The notes under the pieces were generated by a model that saw only the letters and a list, made by a program, of their open reading frames with translations, was not told the DNA's origin and did no database searches. From NCBI RefSeq assembly GCF_900112415.1, contig NZ_FOLV01000003.1:62001-126000 (forward strand): a stretch of 64,000 nucleotides of DNA, given 5' to 3'. Every line of letters begins with the position of its first letter. Position 1 is the stretch's first letter. The position numbers were made by a program, and so were the translations under genes. Shown here in pieces: positions 36,138-45,402 of the stretch. Origin of the DNA: Bacillus sp. 491mf. GTDB taxonomy: Bacteria > Bacillota > Bacilli > Bacillales > Bacillaceae_G.

Positions 36138-36540
36138 ATTTGTATGTATGTCGTTTTATAAAAAAAACTACCGAACAAATAGTTGAAAGTCCTATTAATA
36201 AATCTAATAAGACGTCGATACCTAGGTGATTTTTACCGAGAATAACTTTAATAAATAACATTACGATACTACCTAATAGAAAATATATAACGAAACCTAG
36301 TTTGAAAGATATAGATTTAGGAATTATAACGACTCTATATAATACTTCACCGACTATACACCCTATTAATACGATGGGTGCTCCGTAAATTAGTAGCATT
36401 TTTGTAAGAGCAAAAATATTCTTCCAGTCTAATTGCGCTGGAGACGTAATGATTCCGAACAGATTCATTGAAATAATTAAGCTAATTAAAGAATAAAGGT
36501 AAGATACTGTAAATTTTTTAATGTCAATCTCCCCAATCAT
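36136..36540 (-). CDS. Four-helix membrane protein of unknown function
   Basis: A 134-residue, very hydrophobic protein with helices at about residues 12-32, 44-68, 80-100 and 106-127. No charged functional motif or named family is visible. ATG 36540 has only a weak GAGTTGA before it. The stronger GGGGAG lies inside the frame, nine bases before an ATT (36520), so the true start is uncertain. The stop overlaps the end of the downstream terminator. Monocistronic. Confidence 0.6.
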   Translation of the reverse strand: MIGEIDIKKFTVSYLYSLISLIISMNLFGIITSPAQLDWKNIFALTKMLLIYGAPIVLIGCIVGEVLYRVVIIPKSISFKLGFVIYFLLGSIVMLFIKVILGKNHLGIDVLLDLLIGLSTICSVVFFIKRHTYK

Positions 36541-36761
36541 TCAACTCGTTTTTTTTACAGTAATTGTATCAAGAATGAGGTTTGTTGCAAAGTGTTCTCA
36601 ATCAAATTAAACATTGGACAATATTCATAACTAAGAAGCTACTATTAGTAGTATTTATATGTAATGTCAAAACACATTTGTATTTTACGGAAAATTTAAT
36701 ATATTTTGTTTTATAATGGTAAATAAACTGGTTCGAGATTTGAAAAGAGGAAGGAGATCCT

Positions 36762-37463
36762 ATGAACAAGTGGGTAGCTAATAGGTTTCGATTGATGTTA
36801 GTTTGCATAACGATCATTGTAGCATGTACGGTATCACAAGGAGCCCTATATTCAAGAGAGAAAATGCAGGAATGGATGAGGAGTAATCGAATCGTCGACA
36901 TTGTAGAGGGATTTGCAGAAGAGTTGAGTGGTGAGGGGAAACGTTATAAAACTTATAGTGTGGGTGATGAAGCAAATGATCCCAGCAGACATGGTCGCTA
37001 TTTTGAAGACGAAGTAGATCAAGAGGCAAAAGGTACGTTCACTCCTAACTTACAGCCAGGAACAACTTCTGACAAACTAAATATAATCATCTATATCTGT
37101 ATAACAAGTATTATATTAATCACTATTTGGCGTATTTATCGATCTAAAAAAAACAAAAAGCAATTGCGACAAGACACAATAGATGAAAAGAAGCCCCTTC
37201 TTCAACCAGCTTTACTCCATTTTGCAGAGATAAAAAGTGATTTGTTACCTCATCATCCTATACGTGCTGAACTGGTGAAATGGGAACGACAGCTACCACA
37301 GGCTAAACAAAGACGTTCCTATGAAACGATTCAACAGTGGTTTACACGTATCGGTTGTTCCTATGAAATAGTAGGATTGTATGAAAAAATCCGTTATGGA
37401 GATTTTGCTTTTACTTCAGATGAAAGGCAATTTATACGTGATTGGGTTGAAAAACATACATAG
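36762..37463 (+). CDS. DUF4129-like membrane protein
   Basis: A 233-residue protein with two membrane helices (about residues 10-28 and 107-125) flanking an external segment of about 75 residues, then a cytosolic C-terminal helical domain. The C-terminus (YETIQQWFTRIG, then GLYEKIRYGDFAFTSDERQF) is the DUF4129 signature found beside transglutaminase-like and MoxR/DUF58 proteins, none of which is encoded nearby. ATG 36762 follows AGGAAGGAG. The stop codon lies within a strong terminator. Function unknown. Confidence 0.75.
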   Translation: MNKWVANRFRLMLVCITIIVACTVSQGALYSREKMQEWMRSNRIVDIVEGFAEELSGEGKRYKTYSVGDEANDPSRHGRYFEDEVDQEAKGTFTPNLQPGTTSDKLNIIIYICITSIILITIWRIYRSKKNKKQLRQDTIDEKKPLLQPALLHFAEIKSDLLPHHPIRAELVKWERQLPQAKQRRSYETIQQWFTRIGCSYEIVGLYEKIRYGDFAFTSDERQFIRDWVEKHT

Positions 37464-37500
37464 TCCTATTTGTTTACGAATAGGACTATGTATGTTTTCA
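37455..37500 (+). terminator. Terminator of the DUF4129-like gene
   Basis: CATACATAGTCCTATT, eight-base loop, AATAGGACTATGTATG, then TTTTCATTTC. Confidence 0.88.
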
Positions 37501-37562
37501 TTTCTTTTTTTACGCTAACGGAGCAGTATACATAAATCCATTTTAATTTTTTGATATAAAAG

Positions 37563-37600
37563 TCGCTTCTATGCATGGCCGGATGCTCTCGTTCTCCCAT
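37563..37600 (-). repeat. Dispersed repeat A, short copy
   Basis: TTCTATGCATGGCCGGATGC followed by TCTCGTTCTCCC, the reverse complement of the left third of repeat A. Confidence 0.6.
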
Positions 37601-37677
37601 AAAAAAGGGGTTTTGATTTTTATGATGAAATTAGTATATGTAATGAAATAGATGCTTAGGAGGAAACATACTTAATT

Positions 37678-38238
37678 ATGATTAAAATCGTGGGACAAAA
37701 AGTTGTATTGAAAGAAGCAACTCATCGGGATCTTGATGAATTATACTATTGGAAATATGAAGAGAAGGAACAAGAAGCGAAAAAATGGAATGGCCCCTAT
37801 ATACCTGAACCTAAATTAACAAAAGAAGAATTTCTAAAAAGCTGGGAGAAAGACTCGCAAATTATTCTTAATGTGCCTAGTACACTAGTTATCTTTGCTC
37901 TAGATCAATTAATTGGGACAGTGGGTGCTTATTGGGTAGATAAAAATACGAATTGGTTAGAAACCGGTATCGTTATTTATGATAAAAATTACTGGAACGG
38001 TGGATATGGTATGGAAGCTTATAAACTTTGGATTGATTTCCTATTCAAGTCAACTGAATTGCATCGATTAGGGATGTCAACTTGGTCAGGAAATATAAGA
38101 ATGATGAAAGTTGCAGAAAGATTGGGGATGAAAGAAGAAGCAAGAATAAGACAAGCAAGAATGGTGGATGGTACATATTTTGATGCAATTAAAATGGGGA
38201 TTTTACGGAGAGAGTGGGAACAATCTGTAATTAGTTAG
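37678..38238 (+). CDS. GNAT-family N-acetyltransferase (RimJ/RimL-like)
   Basis: A 186-residue acetyl-CoA-dependent transferase. The GNAT core includes QLIGTVGAYWVDKNTNWLET, the acetyl-CoA loop YWNGGYGMEAYKLWIDFLF, and STWSGNIRMMKVAERLGMKE. This arrangement is the RimJ/RimL-type that acetylates protein N-termini or small amines; the acceptor is unknown. ATG 37678 is used although the AGGAGG at 37659 is 13 bases upstream, somewhat long. It is monocistronic and ends before the sulfate-operon promoter. Confidence 0.88.
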   Translation: MIKIVGQKVVLKEATHRDLDELYYWKYEEKEQEAKKWNGPYIPEPKLTKEEFLKSWEKDSQIILNVPSTLVIFALDQLIGTVGAYWVDKNTNWLETGIVIYDKNYWNGGYGMEAYKLWIDFLFKSTELHRLGMSTWSGNIRMMKVAERLGMKEEARIRQARMVDGTYFDAIKMGILRREWEQSVIS

Positions 38239-38273
38239 TTTTACTTTTTGTGTAAAAATCTCTAATTTCATAG

Positions 38274-38302
38274 TTGACATATCGGAATTATGTATTTAGA
38301 AT
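38274..38302 (+). promoter_or_regulatory. Sigma-A promoter of the sulfate uptake operon
   Basis: TTGACA, exact 17-base spacer, TAGAAT. The spacer contains a GGAATT preceded by AT-rich bases, like part of a CymR site, where the cysteine regulator would block polymerase. Confidence 0.8.
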
Positions 38303-38352
38303 AAAGAAAAATAATTGAAAAATGGAATAATAAAAGCTAATCAGAGAAACTG

Positions 38353-38397
38353 AAGGCGCACAACGTTCACTTTGTGAAACGTTTGTGTGCCTTTTTC
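38353..38397 (+). terminator. Terminator hairpin in the cysP leader
   Basis: AGGCGCACAACGTT, loop, AACGTTTGTGTGCCT and a T run, about 50 bases after the promoter and 28 bases before cysP. It must be read through, so it is a candidate attenuator. Confidence 0.8.
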
Positions 38398-38425
38398 TAT
38401 TGTATAGAACAAGGGGGAGTTTTTA

Positions 38426-39466
38426 ATGAAGCTGTGGGGGAAAACATCAATTAGAGCAAGTATTTTGTTGTCGGCGGTGCTTTTGTTTTCAGGGTGTGCA
38501 TCGACGACATCTACTAGTAAGTCGGAATCAGCAAAGTCTATTGAACTTTTAAATGTATCGTACGACCCGACTCGGGAATTGTATCAAGATTTCAATAAGG
38601 ACTTCGCTGCATATTGGAAAGAGAAAAGTGGTCAAAGCGTTACTGTGAAGCAATCTCACGGAGGATCAGGCAGTCAGGCGCGCTCGGTCATTGATGGGCT
38701 AGAAGCAGATGTTGTAACGCTTGCGTTAGCATACGATATTGACGCTATTAGTAAAAAGAAACTCTTACCGGAAGATTGGCAGAAACATTTGTCTAACAAC
38801 TCGACTCCTTACACATCGACGATCGTATTTCTTGTGCGAAAAGGGAATCCGAAAAAGATTAGAGATTGGGATGATTTAACGAGAAAAGGTGTTTCTGTTA
38901 TTACACCAAATCCGAAAACATCGGGAGGCGCACGCTGGAACTATTTAGGGGCATGGGGATACGCTTTGAAAGAAAATAATAATAGTGAAAACAAGGCAAA
39001 AGAATTTGTAAGTCAGCTATATAAAAATGTAGAAGTGCTGGACTCAGGAGCACGCGGGGCAACGACTACGTTTGTAGAGAAAGGGATTGGGGATGTTCTC
39101 ATTGCCTGGGAAAATGAGGCGTTATTATCACAAAAAGAGCTAGGGAAAGACAAGTTTGAAATTGTGACACCATCAATTAGTATTCTTGCGGAGCCTCCAG
39201 TATCTGTCGTGGATAAAGTCGTCGATAAAAAGGGAACGCGTAAAGTAGCTGAGGCATACCTTGAGTATTTATATACAGAGAAAGGGCAGGAAATTGCGGC
39301 GAAAAACTTTTATCGCCCTCGCGATCAAAAGGTAGCTGAAAAATATGCATCGCAGTTCCCGAAAGTACAATTGTTTACAGTTGATGAAGTGTTTGGCGGG
39401 TGGAAAAAAGCGCAAGAGACGCATTTTAATGATGGTGGAATCTTTGATAAAATCTACCAAAAATAA
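38426..39466 (+). CDS. cysP: Sulfate/thiosulfate-binding lipoprotein of an ABC importer
   Basis: A 346-residue lipidated solute-binding protein. The lipobox is LLFSGCAS (Cys near residue 25). The mature part has the sulfate-binding family blocks [40 protein letters not shown] and [20 protein letters not shown], whose Ser/Gly/Arg residues hold the anion. ATG 38426 follows AAGGGGGAG. First gene of a four-gene transport operon (binding protein, two permeases, ATPase), behind a sigma-A promoter and a leader terminator. Could be called sbp instead of cysP. Confidence 0.94.
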   Translation: MKLWGKTSIRASILLSAVLLFSGCASTTSTSKSESAKSIELLNVSYDPTRELYQDFNKDFAAYWKEKSGQSVTVKQSHGGSGSQARSVIDGLEADVVTLALAYDIDAISKKKLLPEDWQKHLSNNSTPYTSTIVFLVRKGNPKKIRDWDDLTRKGVSVITPNPKTSGGARWNYLGAWGYALKENNNSENKAKEFVSQLYKNVEVLDSGARGATTTFVEKGIGDVLIAWENEALLSQKELGKDKFEIVTPSISILAEPPVSVVDKVVDKKGTRKVAEAYLEYLYTEKGQEIAAKNFYRPRDQKVAEKYASQFPKVQLFTVDEVFGGWKKAQETHFNDGGIFDKIYQK

Positions 39467-39534
39467 TCGAAGTATATTCATTCTAACTTTTCGACATCTC
39501 TTAGGCCCCTATGTCTAAGAATATTTTCTTTGTA

Positions 39535-39572
39535 AGTTGCTTCTATGCATGGCCAGATGCTCTCGCCAGGGG
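39535..39572 (-). repeat. Dispersed repeat A, short copy
   Basis: TTGCTTCTATGCATGGCCAG then ATGCTCTCGCC, reverse of the left part of repeat A, in the cysP-cysT gap and preceded by the TATGTCTAAGAA block also seen near 6760. Confidence 0.6.
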
Positions 39573-39626
39573 TATGTCGATTTTTTAATTTGTATTTATA
39601 TAGTTGAAGCAATGAGGTGAAAGAAC

Positions 39627-40463
39627 GTGAGAAAGAAAAATAGGAAGCAAATTTTACCCGGGTTTGGACTTTCCCTTGGATTTACGATGTTATATGTAAG
39701 TTTATTTGTCCTAATTCCATTATCTATCGTTTTTATCCAAACTTCCCAGTTAGGATGGAGCAAGTTCTTTCAAGTGATTACAAGTGAAAGGGTCTTGCAT
39801 GCTTATCAAATTAGTTTTACAACTTCACTCGCAGCGGCACTTGTAAATGTTTGTTTTGGTCTATTAATTTCCTGGGTACTTGTTCGTTATTCGTTCCCAG
39901 GAAAGCGGCTGCTTGATGGATTAATTGATTTACCTTTTGCGTTGCCAACTGCGGTTGCAGGCATTACGCTTACAACTTTGTATTCGCAAAACGGGTGGAT
40001 TGGAAAAATTTTTGATGTGTTTCATATTAAAATAGCGTTTACGCCACTTGGAATTATTGTAGCTTTAACTTTTATTGGATTACCCTTCGTTGTACGGATG
40101 GTTCAGCCTGTCTTACAAAATATGGAGAAGGAAGTGGAAGAAGCAGCGGCTAGTTTAGGTGCATCACGCCTACAAATATTTGGGAAGGTTGTGCTTCCTG
40201 AAATTTTGCCAGCTTTATTAGCGGGATTTTCATTAGCTTTTTCAAGAGCGCTAGGGGAATACGGATCTGTTGTCTTTATTGCTGGAAATATGCCGCTTAA
40301 AACAGAAATTGCGCCGCTAATGATTATGACGAAACTTGAGCAATACGATTATGCCGGTGCGACAGCTGTGGCAGCGGTCATGTTGGTTGTCTCTCTTTTC
40401 TTCCTTTTTGCTATTAATCTCATCCAGAGCTGGAGTCAAAGACGTGGGTTGCGAAATGGATAG
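39627..40463 (+). CDS. cysT: Sulfate ABC transporter permease CysT
   Basis: A 278-residue inner-membrane permease with six predicted helices. The coupling loop EEAAASLGASRLQIFGKVVL (EAA motif) near residue 172 contacts the ATPase, and FSLAFSRALGEYGSVVFIAG is typical of CysT/CysU. GTG 39627 follows GAGGTGA. It lies 160 bases after cysP with a repeat in between, which is wide for an operon, but function and strand indicate joint expression. It is followed by cysW after a duplicated ribosome site. Confidence 0.94.
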   Translation: MRKKNRKQILPGFGLSLGFTMLYVSLFVLIPLSIVFIQTSQLGWSKFFQVITSERVLHAYQISFTTSLAAALVNVCFGLLISWVLVRYSFPGKRLLDGLIDLPFALPTAVAGITLTTLYSQNGWIGKIFDVFHIKIAFTPLGIIVALTFIGLPFVVRMVQPVLQNMEKEVEEAAASLGASRLQIFGKVVLPEILPALLAGFSLAFSRALGEYGSVVFIAGNMPLKTEIAPLMIMTKLEQYDYAGATAVAAVMLVVSLFFLFAINLIQSWSQRRGLRNG

Positions 40464-40497
40464 AAAGGGGAGAAAAGGATAGAAAGGGGAGAAAAGG
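40459..40497 (+). repeat. 19-base tandem duplication containing the cysW ribosome site
   Basis: GGATAGAAAGGGGAGAAAA occurs twice in succession, each with a TAG and a GGGGAG; the first TAG ends cysT, the second GGGGAG precedes cysW by six bases. Confidence 0.9.
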
Positions 40498-41358
40498 ATG
40501 GAACCGTCATTTGCGAAACCAATCAAGCAAAAAACAGTGCAAACACCGGTAGTTACGACAGAATCGAAAGTGGTTCGCATCATTTTCATTGCGATTACTG
40601 TTATTTATTTATCTATATTTCTTTTGTTGCCGTTAGTAACGATTTTTATGAAGGCATTTGAACGAGGAATCGATGTGTATATTGCCGCTATTACAGATAG
40701 CGAGGCACTTTCTGCGATTCGTCTCACAATTACTGTGGCTCTTATCGTCGTCCCGCTGAATACGATATTTGGCGTGGCGGCAGCGTGGTTAATTACAAAA
40801 TTTCGCTTTCGAGGGAAACAGTTGCTTTTATCGCTCATTGAACTGCCTTTTGCGGTTTCACCGGTTATTGCTGGGTTAGTTTTTGTGTTACTATTTACGC
40901 CTCGCGGTGGATTAGGGGCGTGGCTTATGGAGCATGGCGTGCAGCTTATTTTTTCTGTGCCTGGTATTGTCATTGCCACTGTGTTTGTCACATTCCCGTT
41001 TGTCGCACGTGAATTAATTCCCGTTATGGAGGCGCAAGGAACAAGTGAAGAAGAAGCTGCTTTATCACTAGGAGCAAGCGGCTGGAAGATGTTCGTTCGT
41101 GTTACATTGCCGAATATAAAATGGGGTTTACTCTATGGCATGATTTTATGTAATGCACGCGCAATTGGAGAGTTTGGAGCTGTTTCGGTTGTGTCAGGAC
41201 ATGTGCGAGGCGTTACGAATACAATGCCGCTTCATATTGAAATTTTATATAACGAATATCAATTTTCCGCTGCCTTTGCGGTTGCATCATTAATGTCATT
41301 GCTTGCGGTCGTTACGTTAATTATAAAGAACTGGATTGAATGGAAAGGAAGACATTAG
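40498..41358 (+). CDS. cysW: Sulfate ABC transporter permease CysW
   Basis: A 286-residue membrane permease partner of CysT. Helices begin near residue 22 after a polar N-terminus; the EAA coupling loop [20 protein letters not shown] near residue 180 is followed by [20 protein letters not shown], a CysW signature. ATG 40498 uses the second of two tandem ribosome sites. The stop is directly followed by cysA (TAG-A-ATG), so translation is coupled. Confidence 0.94.
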   Translation: MEPSFAKPIKQKTVQTPVVTTESKVVRIIFIAITVIYLSIFLLLPLVTIFMKAFERGIDVYIAAITDSEALSAIRLTITVALIVVPLNTIFGVAAAWLITKFRFRGKQLLLSLIELPFAVSPVIAGLVFVLLFTPRGGLGAWLMEHGVQLIFSVPGIVIATVFVTFPFVARELIPVMEAQGTSEEEAALSLGASGWKMFVRVTLPNIKWGLLYGMILCNARAIGEFGAVSVVSGHVRGVTNTMPLHIEILYNEYQFSAAFAVASLMSLLAVVTLIIKNWIEWKGRH

Positions 41359-41359
41359 A

Positions 41360-42433
41360 ATGAGTATTCACATTCAGAATGTATGGAAGCAATACGGTAC
41401 GTTTCAAGCTCTGCAACAAATTAACTTAGAAATTCCGAAAGGGGAACTTGTCGCGCTGTTAGGGCCATCTGGTTCGGGGAAAACGACGTTATTACGAATT
41501 ATTGCGGGGTTAGAACAAGCGGATCAAGGGGCAATCTTGTTCGATGGAGAAGATTTAACGGATATTCATGTGAAAAATCGGCAAGTCGGTTTTGTGTTTC
41601 AGCATTATGCCCTGTTTAAACATATGAATGTATTTGAAAATGTCGCGTTTGGATTAAGAGTCCGTAAAAAGAAATTTAGACCGTCAGCAGCAGAAATAGA
41701 AGAAAAGGTACTTGAGTTATTAAAGCTTGTGAAGATGGATGGGTTTGCGGCCCGTTATCCCGCGCAGTTATCGGGAGGACAGAGGCAACGGATTGCGTTA
41801 GCGAGAGCCTTAGCAGTTGAACCAAAAATTTTGCTGCTTGATGAACCATTTGGCGCATTAGATGCAAAGGTACGTAAAGAATTGCGAAGATGGCTCAGAA
41901 AATTGCATGATGAGTTTCAAATTACGAGTGTGTTTGTCACGCATGATCAAGAAGAAGCATTGGATGTTGCGGATCGCATCGTTGTTATGAACGAAGGGCG
42001 CATTGAACAAATGGGGACACCGGAAGAAGTGTATGACAATCCGGCAAGTCCATTTGTATATGATTTTTTAGGAAATGTAAATTTATTTCACGGTCGTGTT
42101 CATAAAGGAAAACTGAATTTAGGATCTATTGAATTAGAAGCGCCGGAGCATACGCATGTTTCAGATACAGATGCGATTGCCTATGTGCGTCCGCATCAGT
42201 TGTCTATTGAACGTACAAAACAAAGTGAAGATGCAATTCAAGCAAAAGTTACATATATACACGCAGTTGGTCCGGTTGTATATATTGAATTGCAGCGCTT
42301 AGGAACAGAAGAGTATTTAGAAGCGGAAGTAGGCAAGGAGCAATTTACACAGTTACATGTTCGGGCAGGAGAGGTAGTATATGTGCGTCCGAAAGAAGTG
42401 AAAGTGTTTGTTCCGGAGGATTTTGTGATTTAA
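41360..42433 (+). CDS. cysA: Sulfate ABC transporter ATP-binding protein
   Basis: A 357-residue cytosolic ATPase. Walker A is GPSGSGKTT near residue 35, the ABC signature [16 protein letters not shown] near 135, Walker [13 protein letters not shown] near 157, and the switch His in [11 protein letters not shown] near 192. The C-terminal 120 residues form a TOBE-type regulatory domain. ATG 41360 follows AAAGGAAG; the frame is open from 41336, inside cysW. Last gene of the operon; no strong terminator follows, only a hairpin near 42503-42542 without a T run. Confidence 0.95.
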   Translation: MSIHIQNVWKQYGTFQALQQINLEIPKGELVALLGPSGSGKTTLLRIIAGLEQADQGAILFDGEDLTDIHVKNRQVGFVFQHYALFKHMNVFENVAFGLRVRKKKFRPSAAEIEEKVLELLKLVKMDGFAARYPAQLSGGQRQRIALARALAVEPKILLLDEPFGALDAKVRKELRRWLRKLHDEFQITSVFVTHDQEEALDVADRIVVMNEGRIEQMGTPEEVYDNPASPFVYDFLGNVNLFHGRVHKGKLNLGSIELEAPEHTHVSDTDAIAYVRPHQLSIERTKQSEDAIQAKVTYIHAVGPVVYIELQRLGTEEYLEAEVGKEQFTQLHVRAGEVVYVRPKEVKVFVPEDFVI

Positions 42434-42693
42434 CCCGTAGAGTCACATATGGGCCATTTGAAGAAGTTAGATGAAAGAATTGTAGATAGCGGTTTTACTT
42501 TATAATGCCCGAACAGCACTCAAAATTGTTCATTATAAAAGCTTAATCCATTCAACTCATCGCTAATAATTTTAATAAAAAGGCAGTCCATTTAGTACCG
42601 TAATTAGGAATATATGAATATATTAAATAGAATTCAAATGAATCACAATGGTTTAAGTTAGGAAAAATTTAGAGTGCGATAAGGTGGTAGTAA

Positions 42694-44280
42694 ATGGGGA
42701 AAGATTGTAATCAGGTAAACAATACTGGATATCCGTATGCGGATATATCGAAGAAAGAAAAAGAATGTGAAATAGGACCTATATGTCCAGGGGAGCGTCG
42801 CGATGAGGCGCTAGAAATTCGTATGGAAGCGGCAATTTACCAAAAACGTCTTTCTGTGCCAAAACAATTATGTAATGGAGATGAAAAACGTTTTTCTAAT
42901 AAAATTGCTAATTTTTCTAAAGCTTTACCACATAATGATTACGGAGAAGTTGAATTGCCCGCTTATAAAAAATGGATTAAAGCGCTGAAGAAGGGAAAAT
43001 CAAGTGTTTTTGAGCGCTTAATTTTAGGTGGGTCTGCGAAACTAGCGAATCCGCAAGCTGCGTATGCTTATGGGTTAGAAGGACCAGATAGCCATCATTT
43101 AAGTGTAGCTGTACCTCCGATGTTTAGTAGTGCCTGGGAAGCAAGTGAAATGGGTGAATTATATTGGCATGCATTATTACGTGATGTGCCTTTTACAGAG
43201 TATGATACGAATCCACTTGCTATTGCAGCTGCTTCTGATCTTTCAAGTTTTTCAGATTTTCGTGGTCCGAAAGTTGGGGGAGTCGTTACGACAGGGACCT
43301 TGTTCCGCGGTGAAACATCTGGCGATTTAACGGGTCCTTACATCTCTCAATTTTTGTGGAAAGACATACCTTATGGAGCGGCAACAATGGTTCAAAAATA
43401 TCGCATTGCCTTGCCGGATAAAGATTATATGACTTCTTATGAAGAATGGCTGAATATTCAAAATGGTTCATCCTCGCAAAACATGTTATTTGATTCTACT
43501 TCACGCTATATTCGTAATGGACGTGATTTAGGTGAATTTGTTCATCAAGATTTTTCCTATCAAGCTTGTCTTTCTGCATGTTTAATGTTACTTAGTTTTG
43601 GAGGAGCAGCATTGTCGCAAAGTAATCCGTATTTGCATTCAAAAACGCAAAAGGGTTTTGCTACCTTTGGTGCTCCGCATATTTTAGATTTAGTAGGTAG
43701 AACGGCAAATGCAGCACTCGAAGCAGCTTGGTTTCAAAAATTTTTAGTTCATCGCAGAATTCGTCCCGAAGAATTTGGGGGCCGTGTTCAAAATGAGTTA
43801 ACAGGCGCTGTTCATTATCCAATTCATTCAGAATTACTGAACTCGCAGGTTGTTTCTGAAGTCTTTAACCGATTTGGTACGTATTTGTTACCTATGGCTT
43901 ACCCAGAAGGATGTCCGACTCATCCAGCATATCCCTCTGGTCATGCTTGTATTATGGGTGCTGGCGTTACTGTATTGAAGGCCTTTTTTAATGAATCATT
44001 TGTCATTCCGCAGCCGGTTGTAGCAAGCACTGATGGTCTTTCTTTGCTTCCTTATTTAGGACAACCTTTGAGAGTGGGAGACGAATTAAATAAACTTGCT
44101 TCTAATATTGGGATTGGGCGCAATATAGCTGGTGTTCACTGGCGTTCTGATATGAGTGAAGGTCTAAAGCTAGGTGAAGCAGTAGCAATTGGAATTCTTC
44201 ACGATTATAAAGCAACTTATAATGAACAGTTTTATGGATTCACCTTTACGAAATTCGATGGTACTACTATAACAGTTTAA
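42694..44280 (+). CDS. Vanadium haloperoxidase-like/PAP2-superfamily protein, copy 2
   Basis: Paralogue of 33730-35316 with the same length (528) and the same active-site numbering: KFLVHRRIRP (349-358), PSGH (414-417), GVHWR (480-484). Differences are scattered, with the N-terminal 40 residues most diverged, so both copies appear to be maintained. ATG 42694 follows the same AAGGTGGTAGTAA. The duplicated block includes about 110 bases upstream and the terminator downstream, and the copies sit on either side of the DUF4129/GNAT/sulfate genes. Confidence 0.85.
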   Translation: MGKDCNQVNNTGYPYADISKKEKECEIGPICPGERRDEALEIRMEAAIYQKRLSVPKQLCNGDEKRFSNKIANFSKALPHNDYGEVELPAYKKWIKALKKGKSSVFERLILGGSAKLANPQAAYAYGLEGPDSHHLSVAVPPMFSSAWEASEMGELYWHALLRDVPFTEYDTNPLAIAAASDLSSFSDFRGPKVGGVVTTGTLFRGETSGDLTGPYISQFLWKDIPYGAATMVQKYRIALPDKDYMTSYEEWLNIQNGSSSQNMLFDSTSRYIRNGRDLGEFVHQDFSYQACLSACLMLLSFGGAALSQSNPYLHSKTQKGFATFGAPHILDLVGRTANAALEAAWFQKFLVHRRIRPEEFGGRVQNELTGAVHYPIHSELLNSQVVSEVFNRFGTYLLPMAYPEGCPTHPAYPSGHACIMGAGVTVLKAFFNESFVIPQPVVASTDGLSLLPYLGQPLRVGDELNKLASNIGIGRNIAGVHWRSDMSEGLKLGEAVAIGILHDYKATYNEQFYGFTFTKFDGTTITV

Positions 44281-44335
44281 TAGATTGGTACTGTAAGTCG
44301 AAAGTATTCAATATTTTTAACCCTCTTTCAGGTAA

Positions 44336-44374
44336 AGAAGCTGTTCCAAGTAAAATTTTTGAACAGCTTTTTTC
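44336..44374 (+). terminator. Terminator of haloperoxidase copy 2
   Basis: AAGCTGTTC, loop, GAACAGCTTTTTT; better paired than in copy 1. Confidence 0.85.
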
Positions 44375-44428
44375 TCTATTGTACAAATAGTATAATGAAA
44401 CTATTACATCTAGAAAGAGGGTATTTCT

Positions 44429-45367
44429 ATGGGGAAAGTTCACATTATTCATGAAAACACAGAGTGGACAAGGCATCTAAAGAGAAGATTGGAAGAACTC
44501 GGTCTTCCTTATGAAGAATGGCATTTAGACAAAGGGAATGTTGATCTTTCGTCTGTTCCACCGCAGGGGGTATTTTATAACCGGATGAGCGCTTCTTCTC
44601 ATACAAGAAATCACCGTTTTGCACCAGAGTTTACAGGTGCTGTCCTTACTTGGTTAGAGATGCATAATCGAAAGGTGTTCAACGGAAGTAAAGCACTTCA
44701 GCTCGAAGTAAGTAAAGTTGCGCAGTATATGGCGCTAAATGCACAAGGAATCCAAACACCGAAGACCATTGCAGCTGTTGGTAAAGAACATATTATAGAA
44801 GCAGCAGCGCAATTTGAAGGACGTCCATTTATTACGAAGCATAACCGCGCTGGAAAAGGACTAGGCGTGCAGCTGTTTCAATCTGTTGCTTCGCTAAAAG
44901 ATTACGTAGAAAGTGCAGCATTTGAAGAGCCGGTAGATGGTATTACTTTAATTCAAGAATATATTCAATCTCCTGAGCCTTACATTACACGTTGTGAGTT
45001 TGTAGGCGGGAAATTTGTATATGCAGTTCAAGTTGATACATCAAAAGGCTTTGAATTATGCCCAGCTGATGCTTGTCAAATTGGCGATCTGTTCTGTCCG
45101 GTTGGAGAGAAAGCGCCGGAAAAACCGAAGTTTCAAATCATTGACGGCTTTAATGACCCAATCATTCAAAAATATGAGGCTGTTTTGGCTGCTAACGATA
45201 TAGCGATCGCGGGCATTGAGTTCATTCGAAATGCAGATGGTGAAATTTTCACTTATGATATAAATACGAATACAAACTACAATGCTGACGCCGAAGCAGT
45301 TGTTGGGAAGTACGGCATGTTAGAGATTGCGAAATTTCTTGGTCGTGAATTAGAGAAAGTAGAATAG
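44429..45367 (+). CDS. RimK-like ATP-grasp ligase
   Basis: A 312-residue cytosolic ATP-grasp enzyme, a class joining a carboxylate to an amine through an acyl phosphate. Nucleotide-binding segments are RPFITKHNRAGKGLGVQLF near residue 140 and TLIQEYIQSPEPYITRCEFV; the metal-binding end has GIEFIRNADGEIFTYDINTN. The last block (Glu, Asp-x-Asn) is intact. N-terminal residues form the pre-ATP-grasp domain. Substrates are unknown. ATG 44429 follows AGAGGG. Monocistronic and convergent with the anti-sigma gene. Confidence 0.85.
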   Translation: MGKVHIIHENTEWTRHLKRRLEELGLPYEEWHLDKGNVDLSSVPPQGVFYNRMSASSHTRNHRFAPEFTGAVLTWLEMHNRKVFNGSKALQLEVSKVAQYMALNAQGIQTPKTIAAVGKEHIIEAAAQFEGRPFITKHNRAGKGLGVQLFQSVASLKDYVESAAFEEPVDGITLIQEYIQSPEPYITRCEFVGGKFVYAVQVDTSKGFELCPADACQIGDLFCPVGEKAPEKPKFQIIDGFNDPIIQKYEAVLAANDIAIAGIEFIRNADGEIFTYDINTNTNYNADAEAVVGKYGMLEIAKFLGRELEKVE

Positions 45368-45402
45368 ATAGGGAGAAAGCTGCTGATGAGGCAGCTTTCT
45401 TG

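Noticed and set aside
38330-38397. S-box (SAM riboswitch) before cysP, suggested by CTAATCAGAGAAACTGAAGG
   Set aside because: Only the first bases resemble the S-box start; the core TGGCCC-GATGAA and kink-turn are absent and the leader is too short.
42503-42542. TTATAATG/CATTATAA hairpin as cysA terminator
   Set aside because: No T run follows and the loop is long; kept only as a note in the cysA entry.
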